NCBI GenBank assembly: GCA_023389135.1
Contig: JAEWEX010000491.1
Coordinates: 1 to 9,746, forward strand
Length of the DNA stretch: 9,746 bases
Source: Pseudomonadota bacterium
GTDB lineage: Bacteria; Pseudomonadota; Alphaproteobacteria; Rhizobiales; Methylopilaceae
Direction: 5' to 3'
The notes under the pieces are model-generated. The model was not told where the DNA came from, did no database searches, and saw nothing but the letters and a program-made list of their open reading frames with translations. Made by a program: the position numbers and the translations under genes. This document shows, piece by piece, positions 1-6,576 of the stretch. The stretch's first letter is position 1; the number at the start of each line of letters is the position of its first letter.

Positions 1-1
1 A

Positions 2-1258
2 CTCGGCGCTACCCTCGGCGCGGTCGCGCCCGCCGCGGCCGCCCCCGTGGAACTGGTGGTCCAGTACACCCAGCCGCAGATCTTCGACCAGGTCTTCCAG
101 AAGTTGAAGTCCGACTTCGAGGCCGCCAATCCCGACATCACCATCAGCTTCCGCGGCGCCCACAAGGACTACGGCACGGGCGTCCAGTCGCTGCTGCGCG
201 AATCCGTGGTCGGCGGCATGCCCCATGTGGACTACATCGGCCTCAACTACGTCCCGCTGGTCGGCGAGCGCGGCCTGGCGGCCGACCTCGCGCCGCTGAT
301 GGAAAATGATGGCGAGACCTTCGAGCAGAACGGCTGGACCGCCTCCCTGCAGACCCTCGGCCAGGCCGGCGGCAAGCAGATCGGCCTGCCGTTCGCCGTC
401 TCCATGCCGCTGGTCTACTTCAACGCCGACCTCGTGCGCCAGGTCGGCGCCGATCCTGCGAACATGCCCACCGACTGGGATGGCCTGATCGAGATCGCCG
501 GCAAGATCCGCGAACTCGGTCCGGACTATTCGGGCATGTACCTGCCCTACACCAGCAACTGGTACGGCGCCTGGAACTTCCAGGGCATCCTGTTCGGGCT
601 GGGCGGCGAGATGATGCAGCCCGGCGCCAAGACGGTGGCCTTCGAGGACGACGAGCATTTCCGCGAGGCCTTCGGGCTCTACGAGCGCTTCGCCAAGGAA
701 GGCGGGTTCGTGCCGCTCGCCGACCAGGCCGCGCGGCAGCAGTTCATCGCCGGCCGCATGGGCATGTTCCTGGACTCGATCTCGCGGCTCAAGAACTTCT
801 CCGACAGCATCGGCGACCGCTTCGAGCTCGGCACCAGCCCGCATCCGCTGGGCGAGGAAGGCGGACGCCTGCCGACCGGCGGCAACGTCGCGATCATCAC
901 CACGGAAGCCGCCAGGGACGAGGCAGTGCTGGCCGCCGCCTGGAAGTGGCTGAAATTCGCCTCCGGTCCGCAGGGCACCAACCAGGTGATCCGCCTCGTC
1001 GGCTACACGCCCGTGAACGTGCTGGCGCTGGAGGATCCCGAACTGCTCAAGGGCTATTTCGATGACCGTCCGCTGCACAAGGTGGCGGTGGACCAGATCC
1101 CGCTGGTGCGCGAGTGGTACCAGTATCCCGGCCCCAACGCGATCAAGATCGACGATGTGATCGGCCAGCACCTCGAGGCGCTGATTGACCAGGCCATGAC
1201 GCCGGACGAGGCGCTCCGCTCCATGAGCAAGGACGTCAACGTGCTGCTGCCGCGCTGA
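2..1258 (+). CDS. ABC transporter periplasmic solute-binding protein, family 1 (UgpB/MalE-like), 5' partial
   Basis: This is the extracellular solute-binding protein of an ABC importer; it captures substrate in the periplasm and delivers it to the permeases encoded downstream. The frame is open to the left edge. The first visible residues, an Ala/Gly/Leu-rich stretch ending APAAAAPVELVV, look like the end of a Sec signal peptide, so the true start lies upstream and the GTG at 47 is an internal valine near the mature N-terminus. About 418 residues are visible, the usual family-1 size. Typical features are the SDFEAANPDI motif near the N-terminus, GLPFAVSMPLVYFNADL in the middle, a GGNVAI stretch, and the C-terminal pattern of a short helix ending MTPDEALRSMSKDV. 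The YPGPNAIKIDDVI segment resembles UgpB-type proteins. The ATPase gene follows after 63 nt. The substrate cannot be read from sequence; a sugar, polyol or glycerol-phosphate compound is expected for the family. Confidence 0.93.
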   Translation, partial: LGATLGAVAPAAAAPVELVVQYTQPQIFDQVFQKLKSDFEAANPDITISFRGAHKDYGTGVQSLLRESVVGGMPHVDYIGLNYVPLVGERGLAADLAPLMENDGETFEQNGWTASLQTLGQAGGKQIGLPFAVSMPLVYFNADLVRQVGADPANMPTDWDGLIEIAGKIRELGPDYSGMYLPYTSNWYGAWNFQGILFGLGGEMMQPGAKTVAFEDDEHFREAFGLYERFAKEGGFVPLADQAARQQFIAGRMGMFLDSISRLKNFSDSIGDRFELGTSPHPLGEEGGRLPTGGNVAIITTEAARDEAVLAAAWKWLKFASGPQGTNQVIRLVGYTPVNVLALEDPELLKGYFDDRPLHKVAVDQIPLVREWYQYPGPNAIKIDDVIGQHLEALIDQAMTPDEALRSMSKDVNVLLPR

Positions 1259-1275
1259 CGACTATCGCCGACCAC

Positions 1276-1300
1276 GGATGCGGGCCGGCGGCCCGCATCC
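1276..1300 (+). promoter_or_regulatory. Perfect 11-bp intercistronic hairpin between binding-protein and ATPase genes
   Basis: GGATGCGGGCC (1276-1286) and its exact reverse complement (1290-1300) flank a 3-nt GGC loop. The hairpin starts 17 nt after the solute-binding-protein stop and ends 21 nt before the ATPase start. No T-run follows (the next bases are CTCGTTGC), so it is not a standard intrinsic terminator. In ABC operons such as malE-malF, hairpins at this place protect the upstream mRNA from 3' decay, giving more binding protein than membrane components. That role is inferred here from position. Confidence 0.8.
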
Positions 1301-1321
1301 CTCGTTGCACGGGGATACCAC

Positions 1322-2503
1322 ATGACCGCGCTGGCACTGCACGGCATCACCAAGAGCTTCGGCGCGACTGCTGTCCTGCGGGGCGTGGACCTCACCGTGG
1401 CGGACGGCGAGTTCGTCGCCATCGTCGGCCCCTCCGGCTGCGGCAAGTCCACCCTGCTGAGGATCGTCGCGGGGCTCGAGACGCACTATGGCGGCGCGGT
1501 GCGCATCCGCGGTGAGGCGGTGGACGCACTGCCGCCCGGCCGGCGCGATGTCGCGATGGTGTTCCAGTCCTATGCGCTTTATCCGCAGATGACTGTCGAG
1601 CAGAACATCGCACTGCCACTGGTCATGCGCCGGCTGACGCGCTTCGAGCGCCTGCCCGTGGTGCGCTCCGCCGGACCCGCCATCAAGGCCAAGCGCGCCG
1701 CCATTTCCGCCGCGGTCCGCCGCGCCGCGTCCATGGTGTCGCTCGACGGTCTGCTCGACCGCAAGCCCAGGGAGCTTTCGGGCGGCCAGCGCCAGCGCGT
1801 CGCGCTTGCCCGCGCCCTGGTGCGCGAGCCGCGACTGTTCCTGCTGGACGAGCCGCTGTCCAACCTCGACGCCAGCCTGCGAGGCACCACCCGCGCCGAG
1901 ATCGTAGACCTCCAGCGCAGGCTCGGCATCGCCACCGTCTTCGTCACCCACGACCAGACCGAGGCAATGACCATGGCCGACCGCATCGTGGTGCTCATGG
2001 AGGGCGCGGCGGTCCAGATCGGCACCGCCCGAGATCTCTACGAGGCACCCGCCGACCTGAGGGTCGCATGCTTCATCGGCTCCCCGCCCATGAACCTGCT
2101 GCCGGGCACGATCAGCGGCGGCATCGTCCGCATCGACGGCAGCGACGCGCCGGTCGCAAGCACCGAAGCGGGGGCGGAAGGACCGGCCACCATAGGCATC
2201 CGCGCCGAGCACCTGACCGTCGGCGATCCCGCGCGCGCACAGCTTGCGGGATCTGTCCGGCGCACCGAGTATCTGGGCGCCGAGCGCCTGGTCCACGTCA
2301 CGGTAGAGGCCGGCCCCGGCCACCGTGACGTGATCGTCAGCGCCGGCCGCAATGCCCCGTCCATAACGGCAGGCGCTGCCCTCGGCCTCGGCTTCGCGCC
2401 AACGGACATCCACGTCTTCGACAGAGACGGCCGCCGGCTGGCGACAACCGCGCCGGACGTCGCCGCCAGCTCCGCGCTGCGCCTCGCGGAGGCTGCACGG
2501 TGA
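1322..2503 (+). CDS. ABC importer ATP-binding protein, MalK/UgpC class
   Basis: This 393-residue cytoplasmic ATPase powers the importer. Walker A GPSGCGKST lies at residues 36-44, the Q-loop glutamine at 82, the signature LSGGQ at 152-156, Walker B LFLLDE at 172-177, the D-loop NLDA at 181-184 and the switch histidine at 210 in VTHDQTEAM. Residues from about 250 form the C-terminal TOBE/OB regulatory region, including GIRAEHL, typical of carbohydrate and glycerol-3-phosphate importers. Between the Q-loop and signature (about residues 105-130, with FERLPVV) there is an insertion of roughly 18 residues compared with standard MalK; I recall similar FERLP insertions in rhizobial relatives. GGGGA at 1311-1315 precedes the ATG by 6 nt. 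The stop overlaps the next start as GTGA, so translation is probably coupled to permease 1. Confidence 0.95.
   Translation: MTALALHGITKSFGATAVLRGVDLTVADGEFVAIVGPSGCGKSTLLRIVAGLETHYGGAVRIRGEAVDALPPGRRDVAMVFQSYALYPQMTVEQNIALPLVMRRLTRFERLPVVRSAGPAIKAKRAAISAAVRRAASMVSLDGLLDRKPRELSGGQRQRVALARALVREPRLFLLDEPLSNLDASLRGTTRAEIVDLQRRLGIATVFVTHDQTEAMTMADRIVVLMEGAAVQIGTARDLYEAPADLRVACFIGSPPMNLLPGTISGGIVRIDGSDAPVASTEAGAEGPATIGIRAEHLTVGDPARAQLAGSVRRTEYLGAERLVHVTVEAGPGHRDVIVSAGRNAPSITAGAALGLGFAPTDIHVFDRDGRRLATTAPDVAASSALRLAEAAR
2488..2492 (+). promoter_or_regulatory. Ribosome binding site for permease 1
   Basis: GGAGG lies inside the end of the ATPase gene, 7 nt before the GTG at 2500. Its strength and spacing are the reason for choosing this GTG, which overlaps the ATPase stop, as the start of permease 1. 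Confidence 0.75.
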
Positions 2504-3420
2504 GCGCCACCGCCTTTCCGCTCCACGGCTCCGCTGCCGACCCGCGCAGGCGCGGCGCGAGCCTCGTCGCCTGGCTGTTCGTGGCACCCTTTGTACTGGG
2601 TCTGGCCCTGTTCCTGGTGATTCCGGCGGTCGGCGTCGTGGCGCTGTCGCTGACCGACTGGCGGCTCGGCGAACAGACCGTCTCCTTCGCAGGGCTCGCG
2701 AACTTCGCCGAGCTCGCCGGCGACGCAACCTTCCGCCGGTCCGCTTCGAACACGCTGCTCTACGCGCTGATGGTGACGCCGCTCTCGGTCCTGATCGGGC
2801 TGTGGCTGGCGCTGGCGGTGGAGGCGAGCACGCTGGGGCGCGCCTTCTTCCGCTCCGCCTTCTTCCTGCCGGTGGTGTCCACGACGGTGGCCATGGCCAT
2901 CGTCTGGGAGTTCATGCTCCACCCCTCGCTGGGGCCGGTCAACCACCTGCTCTCCCTGGCCGGCCTGCCGCGGCAGAGCTTCCTCAACGACGCCTCCACC
3001 GTGCTTCCGACGCTCGCCGCCATCGGCGTGTGGGAGAACGCCGGCTACAACATGGTCCTGTTCATGGCGGGGCTGAAGGCGATCCCGCGCGACCTCTACG
3101 AGGCCGCGGCCATCGATGGCGCCCATCGGCCCTGGGAGCGGTTCTGGACCGTCACCTTCCCCCTGCTCGGCCCGACCACGATGTTCGTGCTGATCATCTC
3201 GTTCCTGCGCTCGTTCCGGGTGTTCGAGACCGTGGCGTCGATCACCCAGGGCGGTCCGCGCCGCGCCTCCGAGGTCATCCTGTTCACGATCTACCAGGAG
3301 GGCTTCGTGTTCTTCCGCGTCGGCTACGCTTCGGCGCTGACCGTCGTGTTCGTGGTCCTGCTGTTGGGGCTGACGCTGGTCAAGTTCCGGCTGCTGGACC
3401 GGCGGGTGCACTATTCATGA
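2500..3420 (+). CDS. ABC importer inner-membrane permease 1 (MalF/UgpA-like)
   Basis: This 306-residue protein is one half of the transmembrane channel. Hydrophobic segments lie at about residues 24-50, 84-108, 117-140, 166-191, 222-245 and 274-296, the usual six-helix plan. The EAA coupling loop is clear at about 201-222 (EAAAIDGAHRPWERFWTVTF then PLLGP) and contacts the ATPase. The ending with QEGF, then VGYASALTVV, is typical of the MalF/UgpA side of these pairs. The start is GTG within the GTGA overlap with the ATPase gene, supported by a GGAGG 7 nt upstream. The stop overlaps the next start as ATGA. There is a short polar N-terminal tail of about 20 residues and no signal peptide, as expected. 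Confidence 0.94.
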   Translation: MSATAFPLHGSAADPRRRGASLVAWLFVAPFVLGLALFLVIPAVGVVALSLTDWRLGEQTVSFAGLANFAELAGDATFRRSASNTLLYALMVTPLSVLIGLWLALAVEASTLGRAFFRSAFFLPVVSTTVAMAIVWEFMLHPSLGPVNHLLSLAGLPRQSFLNDASTVLPTLAAIGVWENAGYNMVLFMAGLKAIPRDLYEAAAIDGAHRPWERFWTVTFPLLGPTTMFVLIISFLRSFRVFETVASITQGGPRRASEVILFTIYQEGFVFFRVGYASALTVVFVVLLLGLTLVKFRLLDRRVHYS

Positions 3421-4241
3421 GCCCCGCCATGACCATCGCCCGCCTTGCCGCCCTTGGGCTTGCGGCCGCCGTGGTGCTTGCGCCCTTCGTCTGGATGCTG
3501 GCGTTTTCCATCAAGCCGGCATCGGAAATCTTCGACGGGAGCCTGTCGCTGCTGCCATCGAGCCTCGAGGGCCTTGCCAACTATCCGGCCGTGCTGGAGC
3601 GGCGTCCGATCCTGCTCTACCTCGCCAACGGCGTGGTCGTCTGCGCGGGCATCCTCGTCTTCCAGCTGCTGTTCGCCCTGCCCTGCGCCTATGCGCTGGC
3701 GAAGTTCCGGTTCAGCGGCCGCGAGGCGGTGTTCGGGCTGGTGCTGTTCGCGCTGCTGATCCCGATCCAGGCCACCGCCCTGCCGATCTATGCAGGCTTC
3801 GCGAGCCTGCGGCTGCTCGACACCTACGCCGCCCTGGTGCTGCCGTTCGTGTCATCCGCCTTCGCGGTGTTCCTGTTCCGGCAGTTCTTCCGGTCGATAC
3901 CGGACGAACTGATCGATTCCGCCCGGCTCGACGGCCTCGGAGAGGTCTCGATCCTGGTGCGGATCCTTTTGCCGCTGACGCTGCCGGCCGCCACCGCGTT
4001 CGGCATCTTCTCGGTTGTCTCGCACTGGAACGACCTGTTCTGGCCGCTGGTGGTGGTGCGTTCGCCCGACCTCAACACGCCGCCGCTCGGCCTCATGTAT
4101 TTCCGCTCAGCCGAAGCCGGCGACCGCTACGGCGAACTCATGGCGGGAACCGCGATCGTCACCGCGCCCCTCGTGCTCGCCTTCCTCCTCGCCCAGCGCC
4201 GCTTCATCGAAGGCATCAGCCTCGGCGCCCTCAAGGGCTGA
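3417..4241 (+). CDS. ABC importer inner-membrane permease 2 (MalG/UgpE-like)
   Basis: This 274-residue protein is the second half of the channel. Hydrophobic segments lie at about residues 9-31, 66-90, 104-128, 137-155, 190-213 and 243-261. Its EAA-type loop is at about 164-190 (ELIDSARLDGLGEVSILVRI followed by LLPLTLP); the usual first Glu-Ala-Ala is replaced by Ile-Asp-Ser-Ala, a common MalG-side variation. The HWNDLFWPLVV segment and the PLGLMYF region after it are typical of MalG/UgpE. I chose the ATG at 3417, which overlaps the permease 1 stop (ATGA), giving an N-terminus MSPAMTIARL. The ATG at 3429 is a possible alternative that would shorten the protein by four residues; neither has a strong ribosome binding site. 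The phosphoesterase gene follows after 24 nt. Confidence 0.93.
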   Translation: MSPAMTIARLAALGLAAAVVLAPFVWMLAFSIKPASEIFDGSLSLLPSSLEGLANYPAVLERRPILLYLANGVVVCAGILVFQLLFALPCAYALAKFRFSGREAVFGLVLFALLIPIQATALPIYAGFASLRLLDTYAALVLPFVSSAFAVFLFRQFFRSIPDELIDSARLDGLGEVSILVRILLPLTLPAATAFGIFSVVSHWNDLFWPLVVVRSPDLNTPPLGLMYFRSAEAGDRYGELMAGTAIVTAPLVLAFLLAQRRFIEGISLGALKG

Positions 4242-4265
4242 CCCAGACAACGGAGACTGCGCCCC

Positions 4266-5090
4266 GTGCTCAAGATCATCCAGATCACCGATACCCACCT
4301 CGTGGCGGACGGCGAAAGAATCTTCGGCAGCGATCCCGGCGCGCGCCTCGCCGCCGCCATCGATGACGTGAACCGCAACCATACCGATGCGGCCCTTTGC
4401 GTGCTGACGGGCGACCTCGCCCATCACGCCGACCCGCACGCCTACCGCCTGCTTCGGGAGCGGCTGGGGGACCTGACCGTGCCGTGGCAGATCCTTCCCG
4501 GCAACCACGATGACCGCGACCTGATGGCGGAGATGTTCCCCGAATTGCAGCGTGACGGGGACGGCTTCCTGCAATCGACGATCGAGACACCGGCCGGCAC
4601 GCTGCTGTTCCTGGATTCGGTCGATCCCGGGGTCCATTCGGGCCGCTACTGCGGGCGCCGCCGGCGCTGGCTCGACGGCGCGCTGGCGTCCTGCGCGGGC
4701 CGGCCAGCCTACATCTTCGTCCACCATCCGCCCTTCGAGATCGCGCTGCCTCACATCGACCAGTATGTGATGGCGGAAGGTGACGGCTTCGGCGAGACCG
4801 TGGCGCGCCACCGGCATCTGCGCCACATCTTCTTCGGCCATGTCCACCGCCCCGTCTCGGGCAGTTGGCGCGGCATCCCGTTCTCCGCGCTGCGCGGCAC
4901 CAACCACCAGAGCTGGCTCGACTTCACGCCGTCCCGGGTCAACATCACCAGCCTCGAGCCCCCGGGCTATGCGGTGATCTTCCTGGATGCGGAACGCACC
5001 GTGGTGCATTTCCACGACTTCCTCGATGACAGCCCGAAATTCGCCTACGACCCCGACGCCCCGCTGGAGCGCCAGGTCGTGCGCATCTGA
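4266..5090 (+). CDS. Class III metallophosphoesterase / cyclic-nucleotide or glycerophosphodiester phosphodiesterase, GpdQ-like
   Basis: This 274-residue cytoplasmic enzyme hydrolyses phosphate diesters with two metal ions. The ligand set is complete: D9 and H11 (DTH), D50 (GDLAHH), N80 with catalytic H81 (GNHDD), H153/H154 (HHPPF), and H192/H194 (GHVHR). This order and spacing closely follow GpdQ, the Enterobacter glycerophosphodiesterase, and are also shared by Rv0805/CpdA-type cAMP phosphodiesterases. No signal peptide or membrane segment is seen. The GTG start is preceded by GGAG at 4252-4255, 10 nt upstream. Being the last clear gene of the ABC operon, 24 nt after permease 2, it probably acts on the imported compound or on a product of it, which favours a phosphodiester substrate such as a glycerophosphodiester. 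A cAMP role cannot be excluded from sequence. Confidence 0.9.
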   Translation: MLKIIQITDTHLVADGERIFGSDPGARLAAAIDDVNRNHTDAALCVLTGDLAHHADPHAYRLLRERLGDLTVPWQILPGNHDDRDLMAEMFPELQRDGDGFLQSTIETPAGTLLFLDSVDPGVHSGRYCGRRRRWLDGALASCAGRPAYIFVHHPPFEIALPHIDQYVMAEGDGFGETVARHRHLRHIFFGHVHRPVSGSWRGIPFSALRGTNHQSWLDFTPSRVNITSLEPPGYAVIFLDAERTVVHFHDFLDDSPKFAYDPDAPLERQVVRI

Positions 5091-5212
5091 TGAGCCCTCC
5101 AGAACAAGCCGAACCAAATCCTGAGGGAGAGTCCTGGGAAGCAACGTCAGTTCGCCACGGATATCAGATCGTGCAGCATTACCTCTCGACGCTGGAGATG
5201 ACGGGCTCCTGA
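5090..5212 (+). CDS. Possible small ORF, 40 residues, coupled to the phosphoesterase
   Basis: An ATG formed by the phosphoesterase stop (TGATG, overlap of 1 nt) opens a 40-codon frame that ends in TGA at 5210-5212. The product starts MSPPEQAEPN, is acidic and polar in its first half, and ends with a helix-like VRHGYQIVQHYLSTLEM. I recognise no family. Against it: the first half has few GC third positions, unlike the neighbouring genes, and no separate ribosome binding site is needed or seen. For it: the coupling to the upstream stop and the protein-like second half with GC-rich third positions. It could equally be chance or the remnant of a longer gene. Confidence 0.35.
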   Translation: MSPPEQAEPNPEGESWEATSVRHGYQIVQHYLSTLEMTGS

Positions 5213-5284
5213 TCCTCGCAATATGCCGGTCTCAGCGCGATATGGCCGCCACTCGCGGTCAATTGTGCCGCCTCCGGCTGAACT

Positions 5285-6172
5285 TCACAGCACCACGATG
5301 CCGGCGTGCTTGGCCTTGTGTTCCGGCTCCACGTGGATGGTGATCGTGGAGCCGGGCACGTCGGCCTTGAGCGCCCGCTCGATGCGGTCGCAGATGTCGT
5401 GGGCGTCGGTGACGCTCATGAGTGCTGGCACCACGAGGTGGAAATCGACGAAGGTCGCCCTCCCCGCCACCCGGGTGCGCACGTCGTGGGCCTCCAGCGC
5501 GCCGTCGGCCTCGGCGGCGATGATGCCGCGGATGCGATCGAGCAGCTCCGGCGGCGCGGCCACGTCCATCAACCCGGCGATGGATTCCTTCACCACCACC
5601 CAGCCCGACCACAGGATGTTGAGCGCGACCAGGCCCGCCAGCACCGCGTCGAGGCGCGCCCAGCCCGTGGCGATGGCGAGCGCGACCCCGGCGATGACGC
5701 CGGCGGACGAGGCCACGTCGGTCAGGAGGTGGCGCCCGTCGGCGAGCAGCGCCGGCGATCCGCTGCGGCGGCCTTGGCGCAGCAGCACCATGGCCCAGGC
5801 CAGGTTGATCGCACCGGCCGCGGCGTTGATCAGCAGGCCCTGCAAAGGCGCCCGGATGTCGCGCGGCGACAGGAATGCCAGATAGGCCTCGCGGAAGATC
5901 GAAAGCGCCGCGAGCACGATCATCACGCCGATCAGTACCGCGGCGAAATATTCCGCCTTGTGGTGGCCGTAGGGGTGATTCTGGTCCGGCGGCAGCGCGC
6001 CGTAGCGCACCGCGACGGCGGTCGCGATGGCGGTCGCCACATTGACGATGCTCTCCAGCGCGTCCGAATAGAGCGCGACCGAGCCCGTCACCTGCCAGGC
6101 GAGCACTTTCAGGCCCAGCACGGCGATGCCGACCAGGATGCTGAACGCCGCGATCTTGAGGGTCCGGTCCAA
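5285..6172 (-). CDS. Cation diffusion facilitator (CDF) family divalent metal efflux transporter
   Basis: This 295-residue inner-membrane protein should export a divalent cation (Zn, Fe, Mn, Co or similar) in exchange for protons. Six hydrophobic segments occupy about residues 7-35, 36-57, 77-100, 110-131, 150-170 and 172-192, followed by a cytoplasmic ferredoxin-like domain ending in ITIHVEPEH. In helix 2 the motif is SDALESIVN (D37, E40, N44); in helix 5 it is DGRHLLTD (D145, H148, D152). The helix 5 set is canonical, while helix 2 has Glu and Asn where classic members have His or Asp and Asp, so metal choice is uncertain. HPYGHHKAEY (66-75) is the conserved cytoplasmic loop. The start is TTG; GGGAAGAA a few bases upstream supports it, and no ATG or GTG lies upstream before an in-frame stop. 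It converges on the ABC operon and diverges from nrdJ. Confidence 0.92.
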   Translation of the reverse strand: MDRTLKIAAFSILVGIAVLGLKVLAWQVTGSVALYSDALESIVNVATAIATAVAVRYGALPPDQNHPYGHHKAEYFAAVLIGVMIVLAALSIFREAYLAFLSPRDIRAPLQGLLINAAAGAINLAWAMVLLRQGRRSGSPALLADGRHLLTDVASSAGVIAGVALAIATGWARLDAVLAGLVALNILWSGWVVVKESIAGLMDVAAPPELLDRIRGIIAAEADGALEAHDVRTRVAGRATFVDFHLVVPALMSVTDAHDICDRIERALKADVPGSTITIHVEPEHKAKHAGIVVL

Positions 6173-6200
6173 GATTTCTTCCCGCCTGAGGGGTGCCCCA

Positions 6201-6219
6201 GCGCCGGGATAGCCGGCGC
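6201..6219 (-). promoter_or_regulatory. Hairpin in the CDF gene leader
   Basis: GCGCCGG (6201-6207) and CCGGCGC (6213-6219) form a perfect 7-bp stem with a 5-nt loop, centred about 38 nt upstream of the TTG start of the CDF gene. It would lie in the 5' leader of that transcript, just upstream of the ribosome binding site. No T-run follows on the minus strand, so it is not an obvious terminator. Function unknown. Confidence 0.45.
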
Positions 6220-6326
6220 CGGGAGGCGGCTCAACCGCTATCTTTGCGAGTGCGAATGCTTGGCGATGGCGGATGAAGTCCCGTCTCCAAACGCCTCATG
6301 GATTTTGCGATCCGGGCGCATGCGGG

Positions 6327-6367
6327 CCCCGCCCCGGCCCCGCTCCGTCCCCGCTTTCCCCAGCCCC
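6327..6367 (-). other. Six consecutive G4 tracts on the minus strand (putative G-quadruplex)
   Basis: CCCC occurs at 6327-6330, 6332-6335, 6338-6341, 6349-6352, 6358-6361 and 6364-6367 on the plus strand, with gaps of 1, 2, 7, 5 and 2 nt. The minus strand therefore carries six GGGG runs with all loops no longer than 7 nt, fulfilling the standard quadruplex pattern with spare tracts. It lies 155-195 bp upstream of the CDF start, in the CDF sense strand, and about 83 bp left of the NrdR box. Folding in the cell is not shown. Confidence 0.65.
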
Positions 6368-6435
6368 GCCGCGCGATTTTCGCTTTCCTCCGGGGCCCGG
6401 AAGGCGCAGGATTCAGCTTCGCCGGTAAGGATGCA

Positions 6436-6463
6436 TTTACGAGTCGCCCGCACTAAATATTGT
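6436..6463 (+). promoter_or_regulatory. nrdJ: Candidate nrdJ promoter P1 overlapped by an NrdR box
   Basis: TTTACG (6436-6441) and TATTGT (6458-6463) are separated by 16 bp and each match 4 of 6 consensus bases of a housekeeping promoter. The -10 lies inside the NrdR box at 6450-6465, the arrangement expected for repression. The match is modest and alphaproteobacterial promoters are variable. Confidence 0.35.
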
Positions 6464-6465
6464 GC
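6450..6465. promoter_or_regulatory. NrdR box 1 (operator)
   Basis: GCACTAAATATTGTGC matches 13 of 16 positions of the NrdR-box consensus ACACWATATATWGTGT, including both CAC and GTG arms. It is an AT-rich island in very GC-rich DNA, upstream of a ribonucleotide reductase gene, which is where NrdR operators are found. NrdR is a nucleotide-sensing repressor that shuts off reductase genes when dATP is plentiful. Confidence 0.8.
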
Positions 6466-6481
6466 ACGGCCCGGGCACATG

Positions 6482-6497
6482 ACCCCACCGATAGGGA
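6482..6497. promoter_or_regulatory. Degenerate NrdR box 2
   Basis: ACCCCACCGATAGGGA matches about 9 of 16 consensus positions, with CCCC and GGG in place of the CAC and GTG arms. Alone it would not be called. Its centre is exactly 32 bp from the centre of box 1, the three-helical-turn spacing typical of paired NrdR boxes. Confidence 0.4.
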
Positions 6498-6515
6498 AAA
6501 GCATGCGAAGCGGCG

Positions 6516-6545
6516 TTGACGGTTTTGGAAGACTCGCACTAGCTT
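6516..6545 (+). promoter_or_regulatory. nrdJ: Candidate nrdJ promoter P2
   Basis: TTGACG (6516-6521) is a near-perfect -35. About 18 bp downstream TAGCTT (6540-6545) is a weak -10. A start near 6552 would give a leader of about 230 nt before the nrdJ ATG. The -10 is poor, so this is tentative. Confidence 0.35.
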
Positions 6546-6576
6546 CGCGACACGTCACGCGTTTGTCGCACGGCCT

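Noticed and set aside
47..49. GTG as the start of the solute-binding protein
   Set aside because: The frame is open to the left edge and the preceding residues look like the end of a signal peptide, so the true start is outside the window.
1262..3411. Long open frames on the minus strand opposite the ATPase and permease 1 genes
   Set aside because: Their products are Arg/Ala/Gln/His-rich without motifs, and the plus strand encodes clear ABC proteins with overlapping starts and stops.
5213..5284. Intrinsic terminator between the convergent ABC operon and CDF gene
   Set aside because: Only weak stems of 4-5 bp without a T-run are present, so termination here may be Rho-dependent.
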